Below, one piece after another: positions 24,201 to 37,978 of a DNA stretch of 64,000 bases (position 1 is the stretch's first letter; every line of letters begins with the position of its first letter). The translations under genes and the position numbers were made by a program. The notes beneath the pieces were generated by a model. That model saw only the letters and a list, made by a program, of their open reading frames with translations, searched no databases and was not told the DNA's origin. Where the stretch lies: contig OX419761.1 in assembly GCA_948567375.1 (NCBI GenBank), positions 39,062,501 through 39,126,500 of the forward strand, given 5' to 3'. The stretch is from Lunularia cruciata. Lineage: Eukaryota; Streptophyta; Marchantiopsida; Lunulariales; Lunulariaceae.

Positions 24201-27200
24201 TGAACTTTTTGGACGACTGAACTTTACTCGCTATCCTCTTTGTTTTCAACTGTGTTTACGTCCGTAGTTTGGGGTTGTATTTCCTCGAGGTTCTCATCCT
24301 AGGCATGCGTACATGTAGTACAGATAAAAATGCTTGTAGCAACCATGCTTTCTTCCCTCAATTGGCCCTTTATTTTACCGGCCCATCTGGTCTCGCAGCT
24401 TGTGGCGTGCTGGGCCGGAAAAGAATCGCAAATTCATCTTGATCAGCCAATCAGGTCTGTTTTCTTCACCCTTCCCTGCCTCTTGAGTGGAATAATTGTG
24501 ATAACTAATGTTTAGATTCTTGTAAAGTTGGTGTTTTAATGTAGATATCTCCACGACTACCTTGTTTCATGTTCATATTTGGTGCACATTGGGAAGCTTA
24601 GGATCTTATCAGCTCCCCGGTCCCTGTGCTGAACTCTTATCAACATCAAACTCTAGGTTAATAGTTCAAAAGTGGAGTATTATGTGTATCTGGAACGGTG
24701 GATCAAAGATATATACCTCAAACCTTTGTGTGGTAAACAGATCATATCTTCGTCAATAACGTAGAGTCTTTTGGGACTGGAACGTTGAAAGATGAAAGGA
24801 TGTATGAAGAGTAGGCTCGATGTGTTCTGGCAAAGTGTGGTTTGTGCATTGAAAAAATAAGTAAGACTTCAATGCATGGCAATATAACTCCGAAAATACT
24901 TCTTCAATGAGGTCAAAATTATACGAAGACGCATGTTTGCAAAGAAATGGTGAAAACCATGGGCAGATTTTCGCCGTTCTGCAGAAATGTAGAGAAGATT
25001 TATATGTTTGGGATGCAGCCTGCTGAGGCCGGTGCTGAATGAGTTACCTAACCAAACGCTGACAACGTACGCATTATCAACCCTTGATCTTGAATGACAA
25101 ATTCAACATTGATCTGGAATGGGATTTGCAACAGCTTCGAGCACGATGCTGTAGACGTAGAGGATGAGGGCGAGTCCAAGCAGGCTCCACCAAAGTCCTC
25201 TGACAAGGTTCTCCCTTCTTCAGCAACTAACTCGACGAAGGGCTCTACCACGTGGAACGCCAAGGTAAAACTATGACGGAGGTTTGGATGGCGATCACCA
25301 GAGACAGTCTGAGCCCGCGCTCCTGGAGGTCCTAGACAATATTTCGTTAAAGGAAATTGGTAATGAGATGCAAGTCTGGAGTTGCAATGAGCTTGGAAGG
25401 CTTTTAGGCGGTCACGTTGCTCTTCTGTATCATCCATCCTCTGCGATCATTATCTATGAATTTGCGCTCGATGTCCAGCTGCGCTCACTTTGAGCAGATC
25501 TATATGTTTGTTATTTCTACCATCTTCGTTCACAAGCACGATGACGAGCTGAAAGCGTAAGCTCCACTGGGGATTAGGGCTATTGAACTCTTTTCTCGTT
25601 ATGTTGAGTCTTTTAGTCGATATAAAGCAAGTGGACGTAGTGGATAGCACTTCTGGTAAGTTTCCTGATTGACGTAGCAGTTTGGCCGTCTTCATCTTCT
25701 ATTGCACAGCCTTGGACTCTCAGTTCCTTCGCAACACATCAATACCTGTGATCCGTAGTTTTTCTGTTCGGTCTTGTCACTTGCTACTAACGGGGATTGT
25801 TCCTTTTGGGGGCATCTTAGTTGGCGCCATCTTACAGCATAATGTCTTGCTGAAGATCAAACGAGGTGAGATTGGGGTCCGACTTCATACATGGAACCGT
25901 TTCGAAATGACAAGGAAATTCGTGTTTTTGCAGGTCATGCTGATGAGTGGAGCCAGCGAAGCTGCTCTTAATGAGCTTTTATCGGATGAAAGTTTAGATG
26001 ACAAGCCTGCACATCTTCATAACCTCCTGAAGTTTGTGACACTCCGCAAAGACCGGAGTGCAATAATGGCCTCTGGTGGGGTCTGGGATAAGGACCTTGA
26101 TGGTGGAGATCCGGCAGTAGATGAGAAGGCTCTGATACGCACAGCTATAAGGTTAGAATATGAATATATTGCAAATTGCTGCATAGATACGATGTAGTCT
26201 TCACGAATATTGGATGGTTGAGTTATCAACCATGACAAGAATTTTGTTTAGTGTGTTTATTACCTCGTCTACTCCCCAGCTCTCTTCGCTCTTACCCTCC
26301 CTGGTGAAAATAGATTTTGCGAATTTCTAAGGGTACTGGTTGGCAACGTGTAGTTTGCTATTCTTGCGAATGAAGGATGAGACGATCCTGCTTTACTCCT
26401 ACCTGTCCATGGGTACAGAAGTTAGTGTTTCATATTTAGCTGAAACTGACCACAGTCAATGTACCCATGTGGCATCGTTTCAAGCCAAACGAGCTCTGTA
26501 GTTCAGATGCTTTCATGGTCGTGCGGAAGAATCACGTGATTTGTAGATGGCCTGACGTAAATTTTTTCATGCTACAGTTCGTAATGATTCGGATGTTTCT
26601 GGGAGCTAATGCGTTGTAGTATATGTCTTTCTAAACAGGTGTACAAAGCAGGCGACACAGCTGGACCTTTCTAGCTGCAAAAATTGGATTCGGTTTCTGG
26701 AGGTAGTTTCGGGGCCTTCACAAGCAGCTTCTCTGGGATTTTCCAAATAGGGACTGATCGTTACATTAGCATGTCATCGTGCAAGTAGATGTGTATTGAC
26801 GTATAAGATGTCTATATATCTATCCAGCCCTCTCCCCTCTCCTTTGCTTTCTGCTCGTTTAGGTTATAGTTCTTGCTTAGCTCATAGTGCATTCTCCCTC
26901 GTTAGTTCCACCTTTTCATGCCTGTCCGTTTGCCTTATTCTCTGCTCTCTAGCTCTCCGCTTGACACTCTTCTAACTTGGCTCATTCCTTTGTCTTCTTC
27001 CTAACTCCTCCTGGGTTCTTTGTGGTTCGCTCTCTGGTTTTACTTGCTGCTAACCCTAATAGACTTGGTCCTTGCAGGCATTTTCTAGGGATGTCTTGAA
27101 TCACTCACACTCTCCTGCTTTTGATCTTATTTTCTTCGTTCCCTTGTTCACTATTTCGTTCATGCCTACGTTCTGCATACGTCCAATTTCTGCTCTTTTG

Positions 27201-30200
27201 GAACTTTAAGCTCCATTTGTTCATTTCTGTAGCCTTCCGTCTCTGTAACCTTCCCCTGGCGGTTTATTATTTCGTGTAGCACTGCTGAACGATGGCTGTT
27301 TATTACTTCAAGTGGTGCTGTTGGAAGCAACCGAGTTTGCCTTGGCACTCATGAGTTTTCGAGCAGAAACTCGGGACAAGGAGTACTGACATTTGTTCAG
27401 CTACTTCGGCACTGCGTGCGGCACTGATGAAGTCGTTGATGTTATCGTGGAGGTTTACTATGGCCGCCTTCTGCTTCCTTCAGTTGTTTAGTGTCTCAGG
27501 ACTCCAGTCCATAGCGCTGGGTGTGATGTACTTTATATATCCTGTCCTCTTACGCTTTGCTCTAGTTACACTCTTACATTTAGACCCGTTTCTGCAGCCA
27601 CATCCTTCGAGCATTCTTGTTTGGTTCACTCCTCCATTCCCCTACTATTTCACTCCCTAGTCCTTTCCCCTTCGATCTCTGACTGCTTCCTGCCTCAACC
27701 TCTAGTGTTTACTGTGTTCCTCCCCAACTCCATCCCACTTTCTTCATCTTCATCCACCCACTGCATCCTGGTGGGCTCTTACAGCAAGTCTCCTATTCAT
27801 CTCGCTTCATCCACGCACTGCATCCTGGCAGGCTCTTACAACACACAGCACGTTTCCTATGCCTCTCGCTATTGGTTGCATTGCTGCTCTCGATTTCATT
27901 TTTTACAGGCGAACTCTTACATCAAGCTTTCTATCCCACGCTCACGTTGGCATTGCTGCTCTCGATTTCACGTTCTTTACTGTCCATTGACAGTACGGTA
28001 TTCTCAATTTCTTGCACTTATGCCTTTGCTGCTTGTTACTTTGTTGCAATTATGCCTTTGCTGCAGGTTACTTTGTTGCACTTATGCCTTTGCTGCAGGT
28101 TACTTTCGATGCATTTTACATTACAACTTTAATACTACTCTAGCATTGTGCTTCATGTACATGTTGTTTATCGGATATGTGCACTTCATGAGTTCTGGAT
28201 AACCCGTTCCCAGAACGGTTTCTGCTCTCATATACCAATATATCTATCCAGCTGCTTAGCGTCTCAGGACTCCAGCATCCATAGCGCTGGTTGTGATATA
28301 CTTTATACCCTGTCCTCTTACGCTTCGTGCTCGTCACCCTGTTACACTTTGACCCGTTTCTGCAGCCATATCATCGGAGAACTCTTGTTTGGTTCCACTC
28401 CTCCATTCCCCAACTATTCACTCCCTCGTATTTTCCCTTCGCTCTTTGACTGCTTCCTGCTTCGACCTCTCTTTGACTGCTTCCTGCTTCGACCTCTCGT
28501 GTCTACAGTGTCCCTACCCGACTCCAGTCCACGTTCTTAATCTTTGTTCAAGCACTGCTTACTGGCAGACTCTTACATCACATTTCCTATTCCTCGCTAA
28601 TGTTTGCTTAGATGCTCTCGATTTCACGTTCTTTACTAGTCCTTTGGCCATCTCAATTTGTTTCAATTATACCTTTGCGGCAGTTTACATTCGATGCATT
28701 CTACCTAAGGGATTTCACACTACTCTAGCATTGTGATTCATGTACATATTGCTTATCGATCATTTGCACTTCATGAGTTCTGGATAACCCGTTCTGGGAA
28801 CAGCTTCTGTTCTCATATACCTACATAAATAGCTGTCCCTTCCCGTGCAGCGCTGATGTTTCTTGCTCCCCACTCTGTACTATTCACGCACCTTTGTTTG
28901 ATTATTTCTCTTTGCTGCGTCATGGGCTTTTCTCTCTACTAATGCATGTTTGTGATTTCAGGGATATACATCAGGTATGTCTAGTCTTCTTCCCTCCTCT
29001 TACTCATGTGGATTCTTTTCTTTCTTGACTGATACTCATTATGCGGCTGAGACTCCTGCTTACTGGGTGCCTACACTTCTGCTTGCCCTTTACTTCCACA
29101 TTTCCATTTCTGTTCTTCTGTACTTTCGACATTCCCACTACTTATGAGCGGCACTTTAGGGGAGCAACCGAGTTTGCCTTGGCACTCATGAGTTTTCGAG
29201 CAGAAACAATTGCTCAGCTACTTCGGCACTGCGTGAGGCACGGATGAAGTCGCAGGTGTTTTCGTGAAGGTTTACTGTGGCCGCCTTCTGCTTCCCTTTG
29301 CTGTTTAGCGTCTCAGGACTCAAGCGTCCATAGCACTTGTTGCGATATACTTTATATACTGTCCTATCCTATTTCACTTCACTCTTGTTACCCTGTTACA
29401 CTTCGACAGGTTTCTGCAGCACACCATCCTATAGCTCTTGCATTGTTCCACTTCTCCATTCCCCAGCTAATTCCCTCCCTTTTATTCTTCCTTCGCTCTT
29501 TGCCTGATTCCTGGGTTTGACCTCCCATGTATACAGTGTTTCTACCCGACTCCAGCCCACGTTTTCAATTTTTATCATTCACGCACTGCTTACTGGCAGT
29601 CGTTTACATAGCATTTCCTATTTCTCGTAGTCGTTTGCATAGAGTTCTCGATTTCACGGTTGTTTACTAGCCTGTTAGCCATATGTTATTCTCAATTTGT
29701 TTCTATTATGCCTTTGCTTCAAGTTACATTCGATGCATTCTACATTATGGATTTCTCACTATTCTAGCATTGTGAATCATGTACATCTTGCTTACCTATC
29801 ATTTGCACTTCATGAGTTCTGGATAACCCGTTCCCAGAACGGTTTCTGTTCTCGTATACCTATATATATCTATCCAGACCTCTTGTTTTGTTCCACTCCT
29901 CCACTCCCCAACTAATTTCCTCCATAGTATTTTCCCTTCCTTCGCTCTTTGATTGCTTCCTGCTTCGTCCTCTCGTGCCTACAGTGTTCCTACCCGACTC
30001 CAGCCCACGTTCTTTATATTTCTTCATGCACGGCTTACTGGTGGGTTCTTCATTGTCGTTCTCACACTGCTTACTGGTGGCCTCTTACATCACGTTTCCT
30101 ATTCCTCGCTATAGTTTGCATAGATGCTCTCGCTTTAATGTTCTTTACTAGTCTGTTGGCCATCAGTTATTCTCAATTGTTTCAATTATGCTTTTGCTGC

Positions 30201-33200
30201 AGGTTACATTCGATGCATTCTACGTTACTGCTTTAACACTACTCTAGCATTGTGATTCATATACATATTGCTTATTGATCATTTGCACTTCATGAGTTCT
30301 GGATAATCCGTTCTGGGAACGGCTTCTGTTCTCGCATACCAATATATCTATCCAGCCCACGTTTTTAATTTTCATTGTTCACGCACTGCTTACTGGTGGT
30401 CTATTACATAACGTTCTCTATTTCTCGCAGTTGTTTGCATTGCTGTTATCGATTTCATGTTGTTTACTAGTCCTTTAGATATATGTTATTCTCAATTTGT
30501 TGCAATTATGCCTTTGCTTCAGGTTACATTCGATGCATTCTACCTTATGGATTTATCACTATTCTAGCATTGTGCATCACGGACATCTTGGTTACTGATC
30601 ATTTGCATTTCATGAGTTCTGGATAACCCGTTCTGGGAACGGCTTCTGCTCTCATATACCTTTACATATCTGTTCATATGTAGTTCTGGATCCCCCATTC
30701 TTCGAAGGGTGTCTGCTCTCATCTCTGAATATATCTGTTCATATATATACATCCTTTGATTTGCGCTCGTCTCCTAATATCCTGTTGCGTTACAGTGTTA
30801 CGCTTCGATCCATCTCAGAAAAAAATACCATCCTCTCAGCTCCGGCATTGCTACCCTCCTCCCGTCCTCAACTAATTTCCTTACCTATTATTGTTCACAC
30901 GCTCTTTACCTACTTCATAGTTCATATTTGGCTTTCGATCTCCAGGGTTCCTGTCCGACTCCAGACTGTAGCTCATTTTCTTAGTTCATGCAGTGCTTAC
31001 TTGTGGTCAATTGCCCATTGTATTATATTTCGCGAATTCTGTTGCAGAGCTGTTACCGAATATACGTTGATTACTAGTTCTTGATACATACATATATTTT
31101 GCACTTAATGGGTTCTGGATATCCCGTTCCTCAAACGGCTTCTAAACTCATTTCCTAATATATCTGTTCATATACTCAGGAAGGGAAAAGACTGGGAGTG
31201 ATATACTTTATCCTGTCCTCTTACGCTCCGCTATAGTTACTCTTACATTTCTACCTGTTTGTGCAGCCATATCCTTCGCGAAATGCCTGCCACATCCACA
31301 CATTCCTGTACTATTTCACTCCCTAGTCTTTTCCCTTCGCTCTCTGACTGCTTCCTGCCTCGCTCTCTACTGTTCCCTGTGTTTCTCCCCCACTCCATCC
31401 CACGTTCTCCATCCCACGTTCTTCATCTTCATCTGAGCACTGTATCCTGGTGGGCTCTTATAGCAAGTTTCCTATTCCTCTCGCTTCATCCACGCACTGC
31501 ATCCTGGCGGGCTCTTACAGCACATAGCACGTTTCCTATGCCTCTCGCTTTTGGTTGCATTGCTGCTCTCTGACTTCATTATTTTTTACTGGTGAACTCT
31601 TACATCAAGCTTTCTAACCCACGCTCACGTTGGCCTTGCTGCTCTCGATTTCAAGTTCGTTATTGTCCATTAGCAGTACGGTATTCTCAATTTCTTGCAC
31701 TTATGCCTTTGCTACAGGTTACTTTTTTGCACCTATACTTTTGCTGCAGGTTATTTTCGATGCATTTTACACTAAAGCTTTCATACTACACTAGCACTGT
31801 AATTCAAGTAAATGTTGTTTATCGAATATGTGCACTTGTGCACTTCATGAGTTCTGGATAACCCGTTCCCATAATGGCTTCTGCTCTCATTTACCAATAT
31901 ACTCAGTATGCCAATGAAATACAAATGCATGCTTACCTCTCTGTGTAGCCGACACTTCTGAAGATTTTTACTGCGTTAACGTCAAATGTCAGAGTCAAGT
32001 CCGGTCAGATGTGGGTATGGGACTAGGTTGCGTAAACTTGGTTCTGTACTCCATTATTCAGTATCTGTAAATATATGGCTATCATGGGAACAGGTACATT
32101 ATGAGAGGCCGGGAGAAGATGGACTCCCGAGCCACCGGGAGGTGACTGTGATGTTCTTACCCGATCTTGCGGCCTCTCTTCCGACACTGGCAGACTGGCA
32201 CCAGCAGTGTACTGAATGGCGACAGTCTAAGCTCGAGCGCGAAGGCCAAACCAAGGGAGATAAGGTGCTACCGTCTTTCCAAGTCTCTTGACCGTAATCG
32301 TCCGCAGCAATATTGCTGTAGTCGGCTTTAGATCGAGTCCAATCATCTAACTAGTAAATTCCATTCGAGGTGATTTCTTGATTATATTTCCCTCCAGTAT
32401 GTCTTACACTTTCGGTTTATACAGGATGGAAAAACGGCAGAGAGCAAAGCTCCAGTTAAGGAAGGTAAAACATCACTTTCAAGCAATTTTTGCTTTGGTC
32501 TTGAACTAAAGTCTTAGAACACCGTACTCCCCTCTGCACGCCGCTTCAGTCCTATTTGATCTTGACGCGATATGTCACAAACGTGCTAGAAGAGAGATAA
32601 CGTGAAGCATCGCCACGTTCTTATCACCACAGATGGCGCAAATCTAACCTCGCTACCACACTTAGCTACAAAGTACGGGGAAATTCAGTCGGTTCAAAGT
32701 AGACTCTTCTCACTTCGTAATAGCTACTTCTAGTTTACACGCGAATCATTCTTTCTATACTCTGAAAGTAAGCCTGGTTTCTGTATTCATGTACCTTCTA
32801 TTCGGACATTCTAATTGTGATGTTTATCGACTTTCAGGTGATAGCAATGGCACCAGTAAAGATGGCGAGACAGATCATCAAGACGAATCTAAGGACAAAG
32901 AAGAGAAGAAGGAAAACGACGCGGAAGAGAAGGCTGACCTAAAGGAAGAGGAGGTAGAAGGCAAGGAAAAGCATACTGAGGCGAAACTCGAAGAAGATCT
33001 ACCTCAGCAGTCTGGCTTCGTGCTGACGACACAACGAACGAAGACTACTAAAGTAAGATACTTGTCCTGACGTTTCGAGGAGAATGTTTGAATCTAGATA
33101 AGGTTTGATGTATCCTGTTGTATGCTACTATATTGGTTGACTCCCTTGTTGGATTGGGACTCTCGTTACCAATTTTTAAATTTATGGAGTAAACGTACAA

Positions 33201-36200
33201 GGTGGATGCTGTACAGATGCGGTCGATGACCATATCTCTGGACGGCCTCCTCGACTATGATGAAGATGACAAAGAGGAATGCACATTTGAGGTTTGTCGC
33301 CTTGTTTTTCCCCTGCAAATTTCTTCACCTTGATGTGTCCAGTTTTCTCCTGGCAAAGCAGACAGATATTTCTCATTTGGCCTTTCCGAATTTGACATTA
33401 CCTCTTCTACAAGGCCTTGACGCGAGATTTGGGTTTTACAGCTTTCTGTCTTTGCTGAAATATTTCAAGAGATGTTGCAGTACAAGATGGGTAGTCTTAT
33501 CCTTTCAGACTCTGAGGTGAGTTACGTGGCACATATTCGTTGCGAGTAGACTATGGTTTTAGTGGTTATGAAACCGGGCCAGACGCTGGTATGGAACCGT
33601 GGTACTCGTTTTCCATTTCTCAGAATGTTTTTGTAGAGATGATGGTATTATGCGCCTCATTGGATATTCATATCGCATTGACTAATTAATTCTCGATTCT
33701 CGTTTCTACTGTGGCCGAGGTTATCCTTGCTGTTTCCATTGTAGGTTTGCTTAGCTTGAGACACTTGTAGCAACCTTAGCTGGAAGTTGTGGGCTCAAAT
33801 CAATTGCAGATACTGCGGGAAATTGCTTATATTCGCAAGAGGGAAGAGAGAAAACGAGGACGATCAGAAGGGAAAGAGGAGAACTTCAAAGATGCGGAGG
33901 GCGAGGGGTCCTCCTCAAGGAAACGCAGTAAGTTCTCAGACACGCCAGGGACGCCAGAGCCTAAGATCGAGCTGGTCCAAGTCGAGACTGTTGTGGAGTC
34001 GAAGATGGAGACAGTCCCTGAACCTCAAATTGAGGCTGTACCAGAACCTAACATTGAAGACATTCCCGAAGGGAGGATAGAAATAGAAGCAAGTGATATA
34101 CTTAATGCAAATAGTGAAGAAGAGTTGAGGAAACTTCAAGCAAGACGAGAAGAAGCTGCCCTGGAGTTAGAGAAAGCCAAAGCTGAAGGACATGTAGAGA
34201 AGGTTGAAGAGAACGGAGGTGTCCACAAAGAGGAGGAGAAAAAGGAAGATCTGGTAAATATGTCTACCGAAGGCGAGGATGCAGAAGTGAGCAAAGATGC
34301 CGCTGTTGCAGACGACATGGATGTTGCAATCACAACTGCCTCTTCTGACGTGGATATGAAGGATGCCGCTGCAAGTAAAGATAGAGGTTTGGAGGTAAGG
34401 TTTCTGTCCGTTCATCCTTTAAAAGTGAGCTCATGATTATTGTAGACTTGTGTACTTGCGAACGGCCGCTATCTAGACCTTAGACTTGACACTGTTTGTT
34501 TTGATTTTGGGATATAGATCAGTGCCTTTTGTATGGTCAGGAAACAAGTATGCTACACCTTTGAATTGTAGCTTTTATCAGCCAGCACGACCATTTCTCA
34601 TTACATGCGTTGATTTTGTGGATCAGGAGAAGATTGATGATAAAAAACTGGAGAAGAAACATGTAATGGAGAGGGATGTTCTTCAGGTCAGTTTTCGTCC
34701 AACTTTGTGGTGAGATTGTTTTGGTAACTTTCGTTTACTATTTCCTCTCGTAGGCGGAGGTGTGATAACAATCTAATCCTAGTCAACGCATTTCCTTCTG
34801 TCACGGAACCTGTGTAGTTGAGTACTTAAATTTGAAGATAATGTTTTAGCATCGTGGTGAGCAAATCCCATTAGTTCAGGCTGGAAGTCAACAGTTTGGA
34901 TACGGAAAGCGGTTATTCTTCTTACTTTGCAAGAGTGAAGACAAGCTCTTAAACTGTCTTGCTTTCTACCAAAACTAATTTCAATCGTATCACTTCTTAA
35001 TTCTGCAGGCATACCGGTATTTTGATAGGAACCGAGTTGGCTACTTGAAGGTATTAATCTTTTGAAGACCGCTGGCACAACGTTGCTGATTGTTCTATTA
35101 ATTGTCCTTTTCAAAGTTCCAGAGAAGGAATAGAAGCTGAATGCGAGATTTGTCGGTCACTGACAAGGATTTCATCGAGCCGAGTTGTGGTTATGTGATA
35201 GTGATTATTTTTCTGTTACAGGCAGATGATTTGCGGCGGATCTTGCATGGGTTGGGGAAGTTCCTCTCGCAGCGCAATGTCAAGGTATGTATCAACTGCT
35301 GGAACCGTTTGACTACCTCCTTTACTGCATGTCATAAGCTTGCGCATTCTATTGTCCGGTTGCTCCCTCCTACAATTTTCGGCTCTCGTAATTTTTCCAT
35401 GGGAGCCGAAGAGTTCTACATTGCGAATCGGACCAAGGTGTTCGATAGCCTTCGAAAGGTTCTCCCTCTGTTCATTTTACTCCTGCAATGCAGTTTATAT
35501 CTTCCCTTTTAGTATCGTGGACGAATCAAATGACAACCTACTATTCACACTTTTATATATTTTCCAGCCAACGTTTGGAAATGATCTGTGTAGAGAAGAG
35601 GGTGTATTGACACGCTCAGAGACTTTGCTGCTTGCTTCAGTACTGAACAAAGATTAGATTTCTAAACTAGCCCTCAGAACACATTTTACCTTGTTTTATT
35701 CTTTAATACTAAAGATGAGAAAAAATGGGGAAGTACCAAGTAAAAGTATCTTTTGTAAGGATTATATCTGAAAGATTTAGGAATCCAGAATTTTCTGTTA
35801 TAGATTAAGTTAAGTCTGGCTATTCAGCTATAAGATTCCTACTAATCATCACCATATGCTTCTCTCTATGTAGACTAAGTAAAATTAATAAACAGGGTTC
35901 ATGATATCATACACCTACAGTAGCTTGTTTTTATAGTGGGACGTAACTCCATACTTGAGAGTTTCAGGTACCTGCATTCCAAGTCGCATGAGAGTTTACT
36001 ACCCTAGTGCTTGTGGTTTTGGCATGTAAGGTCCAATACGGATGATACCACCCTTTGTTTGGCTCTTGCGTAAAGTCCTTCAGCCGCTAATTAAGATCTC
36101 ATATGTTCAGGATCTAGTAGCTTGGGCGGTCTCGGAGAGCAGGTCGAGGGATGAACGCGTTGTGTACCGGAGCTTTACAGAAAAGGATGGAGTTGTCGAG

Positions 36201-36203
36201 TAA
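18289..36203 (+). CDS. CCAR1: CCAR1-like cell division cycle and apoptosis regulator (23 exons, about 1283 aa)
   Basis: This is a nuclear transcription/splicing co-regulator of the CCAR1/DBC1 family. Exons read here: 18289-18372, 19515-19667, 19875-20168, 20418-20891, 21557-21595, 21977-22083, 22550-23224, 23500-23545, 24100-24192, 24399-24454, 25135-25264, 25934-26151, 26639-26702, 32094-32264, 32425-32464, 32838-33052, 33217-33291, 33442-33516, 33810-34394, 34627-34686, 35009-35050, 35222-35284, 36111-36203. All use GT/AG sites and the phases agree throughout. The N-terminal third is Q/Y/G-rich and prion-like. An RD/RE-rich segment follows, then the conserved core (VERDYTSLCKRYSKLFV, LMSGASEAALNELLSDES, QLDLSSCKNWIRFLE, VTVMFLPDLAASLP, MTISLDGLLDYDEDD), an acidic coiled-coil-like region, and an EF-hand-like end (YFDRNRVGYLK...LHGLGKFLSQRNVK). 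The protein size is near that of plant homologues. A small exon between 18373 and 19514 cannot be excluded. Confidence 0.9.
26703..32093. repeat. 5.4-kb CCAR1 intron 13 filled with a degenerate repeat array
   Basis: This intron separates the exon ending NWIRFLE from the exon starting VHYERP. From about 26.8 to 31.9 kb it is pyrimidine-rich and built from at least six diverged copies of a unit of up to about 750 bp. Landmarks in order: 'gtctcaggactccag', 'gatatactttata', 'cactcctccattcccc', 'gactgcttcctgc', 'tctcgatttcacgttcttta', 'ttatgcctttgctgcaggtt', 'cttcatgagttctggataac', then 'atatctatccag'. Copies: about 27485-28250, 28250-28840, 29285-29880, 29880-30345, 30346-30660 and 31200-31900. 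A longer leader ('accgagtttgccttggcact') precedes two of them (27330, 29165). The ORFs here are in repeats and are not genes. Confidence 0.85.
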
Positions 36204-37978
36204 CGATTAGGGCTAAATTTTTTGTTGATTAGACACCATGCGGAGCCGTGAGACATCGTGCCTTTTGAAGTTTTGGATGCCCAGAACGATGGAGCTTGGG
36301 GTAGTTGCTGAGCTCGTTGACTTCTGTATAGACGTCTGGATGACTCACCTGGGGTCCCAAGCAGTACTCAAGAAGTGAGTACTTGGGAACACGGAGTCTG
36401 TAGCTTACTGCCCATGTTATATCAGGGAAGGGTTTCTTGCAATCAGCTGGTGTGCGGAGATCCTCCGGACATGTGATAAAACCTGTCGGTTACGCTTTAC
36501 AACATCAATCATTACCTCTTGAACAGAGCTCACCACTTTGCAAGATGAGTAGAGTGGTGTTCTGCGAGTACAGCATTTTGCCATCTTGTATGGTTGTGGA
36601 TTTAGGAGACTGAAGTCTTGGTTGCGTCGTGGATTGTCCAGGGATGACTTAACTAGGTTTAAGGGTTCTGTTATTCTCTGTTCCCCTTTGTATACATGAT
36701 GACCTTCCAAGTCATCATGTATACGAATGGTATTGTCAATTGTGACCAATTCCTCCAAGCGGCTCGTTTCATGAACTGGGAAATGACATACGAGAGTGGC
36801 CCAAATTTGAATTTCCGCGGCAGATCCTGAAACGATGCTCGCCTCAGATATTCTCAAACGAGTGCTTCTTTATAGTGTATGCCTGGAAAGAAAATTCTTC
36901 CCCCTTTGTCCTACGAACTTTCCAAGTTAAACTTCCTTAAAATATGAGGAGTACTACTTAGTGCGTCTTTATTTGCAAGGAATCGTCGCCAGGCTCATTT
37001 ACAAATCTTAAGTTCTTCAGTTGAGTAGTACTGGGCCTTTTCCCCGACCAGAAATCTTGTCATCAGAAGTCTATGCCAATCTTTAAAGCTATGTATAATT
37101 ACTTTCTCTCCTTGGTACTAATATGGCCTTATCATATAGTCAAAATAAATTTTCTAAGGAGCAAAAGGTCTCCCTTCATCTTAAGTTTTTAAAGCGTTTT
37201 GCAGATTGAATACACGTTTATTGCCAATGAATGCCACTAAACGCGTTATGGTGCCCAAATCGATAATTTTACCATACGCAAGACTAGTACAACTTGGAAT
37301 CATTAATAACTGTTGTGAAATAATTACGGTCAAATCCATAACTCAACTTGACACAATGCAATCACAAAACTTCATTTTGCTTCAAGAATACGCTAAACTC
37401 CATTAAACCATCCAAGATACACATAAAGTATGGAAATCAGATCTTCACTAATTAACCTTGGGGCCCTATTTTGCTCAAATGCTTTATATCAAACTTATGT
37501 ACCATCATCCTTTGTGTATAGGACAAAGCGAAGTAATTTCCTTTCTTCACCCGGTTGAAGTTTGCCTTTCAAGTTTCCATTAACGGGTATATAATCTTGC
37601 TCGGTATGTTACAGTAGAGGGATTTATTTCAAAATAAACTATGTTACCAATTACATCAAATCTGGTAAACTGAATCTTCTCAACTATTAAGTAAACCAGG
37701 TGAACTTTGTAACCAATCTACGACATCTCTAATTTCGACATATGGACCCTTGTTCTTTCTCTCTAAATTATGCTTTCATCAAAAAGAGAAAGCTTTTTGA
37801 TAAGTATTATAACATAACAAAAAAGTAAATATAGTTTATTTTTCATCCTCATGACAGAATACCCATGCTATCGAGGAACAAGCAACCGCTGTAAGTATGC
37901 CGCTTACTGCAGTTGCTGTATTTCTCCTCTGTTTCTCGGTTCTTTTTGTGTGTTTTAAACGCAACTGGGATGAGGATT
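36204..37978. other. CCAR1 3' flank and intergenic DNA with two hairpins
   Basis: The CCAR1 3' UTR should lie at the start of this stretch. An imperfect hairpin spans about 36342-36398 (AGTACTCA at 36363, TGAGTACT at 36376, extended by CCCAAG/CTTGGG). A perfect 14-bp inverted repeat lies at 36690-36724. The minus-strand frame 36417-36857 (146 aa) matches no family I know and crosses the second hairpin. From 36.9 kb the sequence becomes AT-rich with no gene. Confidence 0.4.
36690..36724. repeat. Perfect 14-bp inverted repeat, 7-base loop
   Basis: GTATACATGATGAC at 36690-36703 is the exact reverse complement of GTCATCATGTATAC at 36711-36724, with CTTCCAA between. No T-run follows. It lies about 490 bp past the CCAR1 stop. 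Confidence 0.85.

Noticed and set aside
27427-31861. Many plus-strand ORFs of 70-190 aa in the large CCAR1 intron
   Set aside because: They follow the pyrimidine-rich repeat units, share Leu/Ser/Phe-rich composition copy by copy, and lack domains; the region is removed as intron 13.
36417-36857. 146-aa minus-strand ORF as a gene
   Set aside because: It has no recognisable domain, crosses a perfect palindrome and lies in the probable 3' region of CCAR1; kept only as a note.
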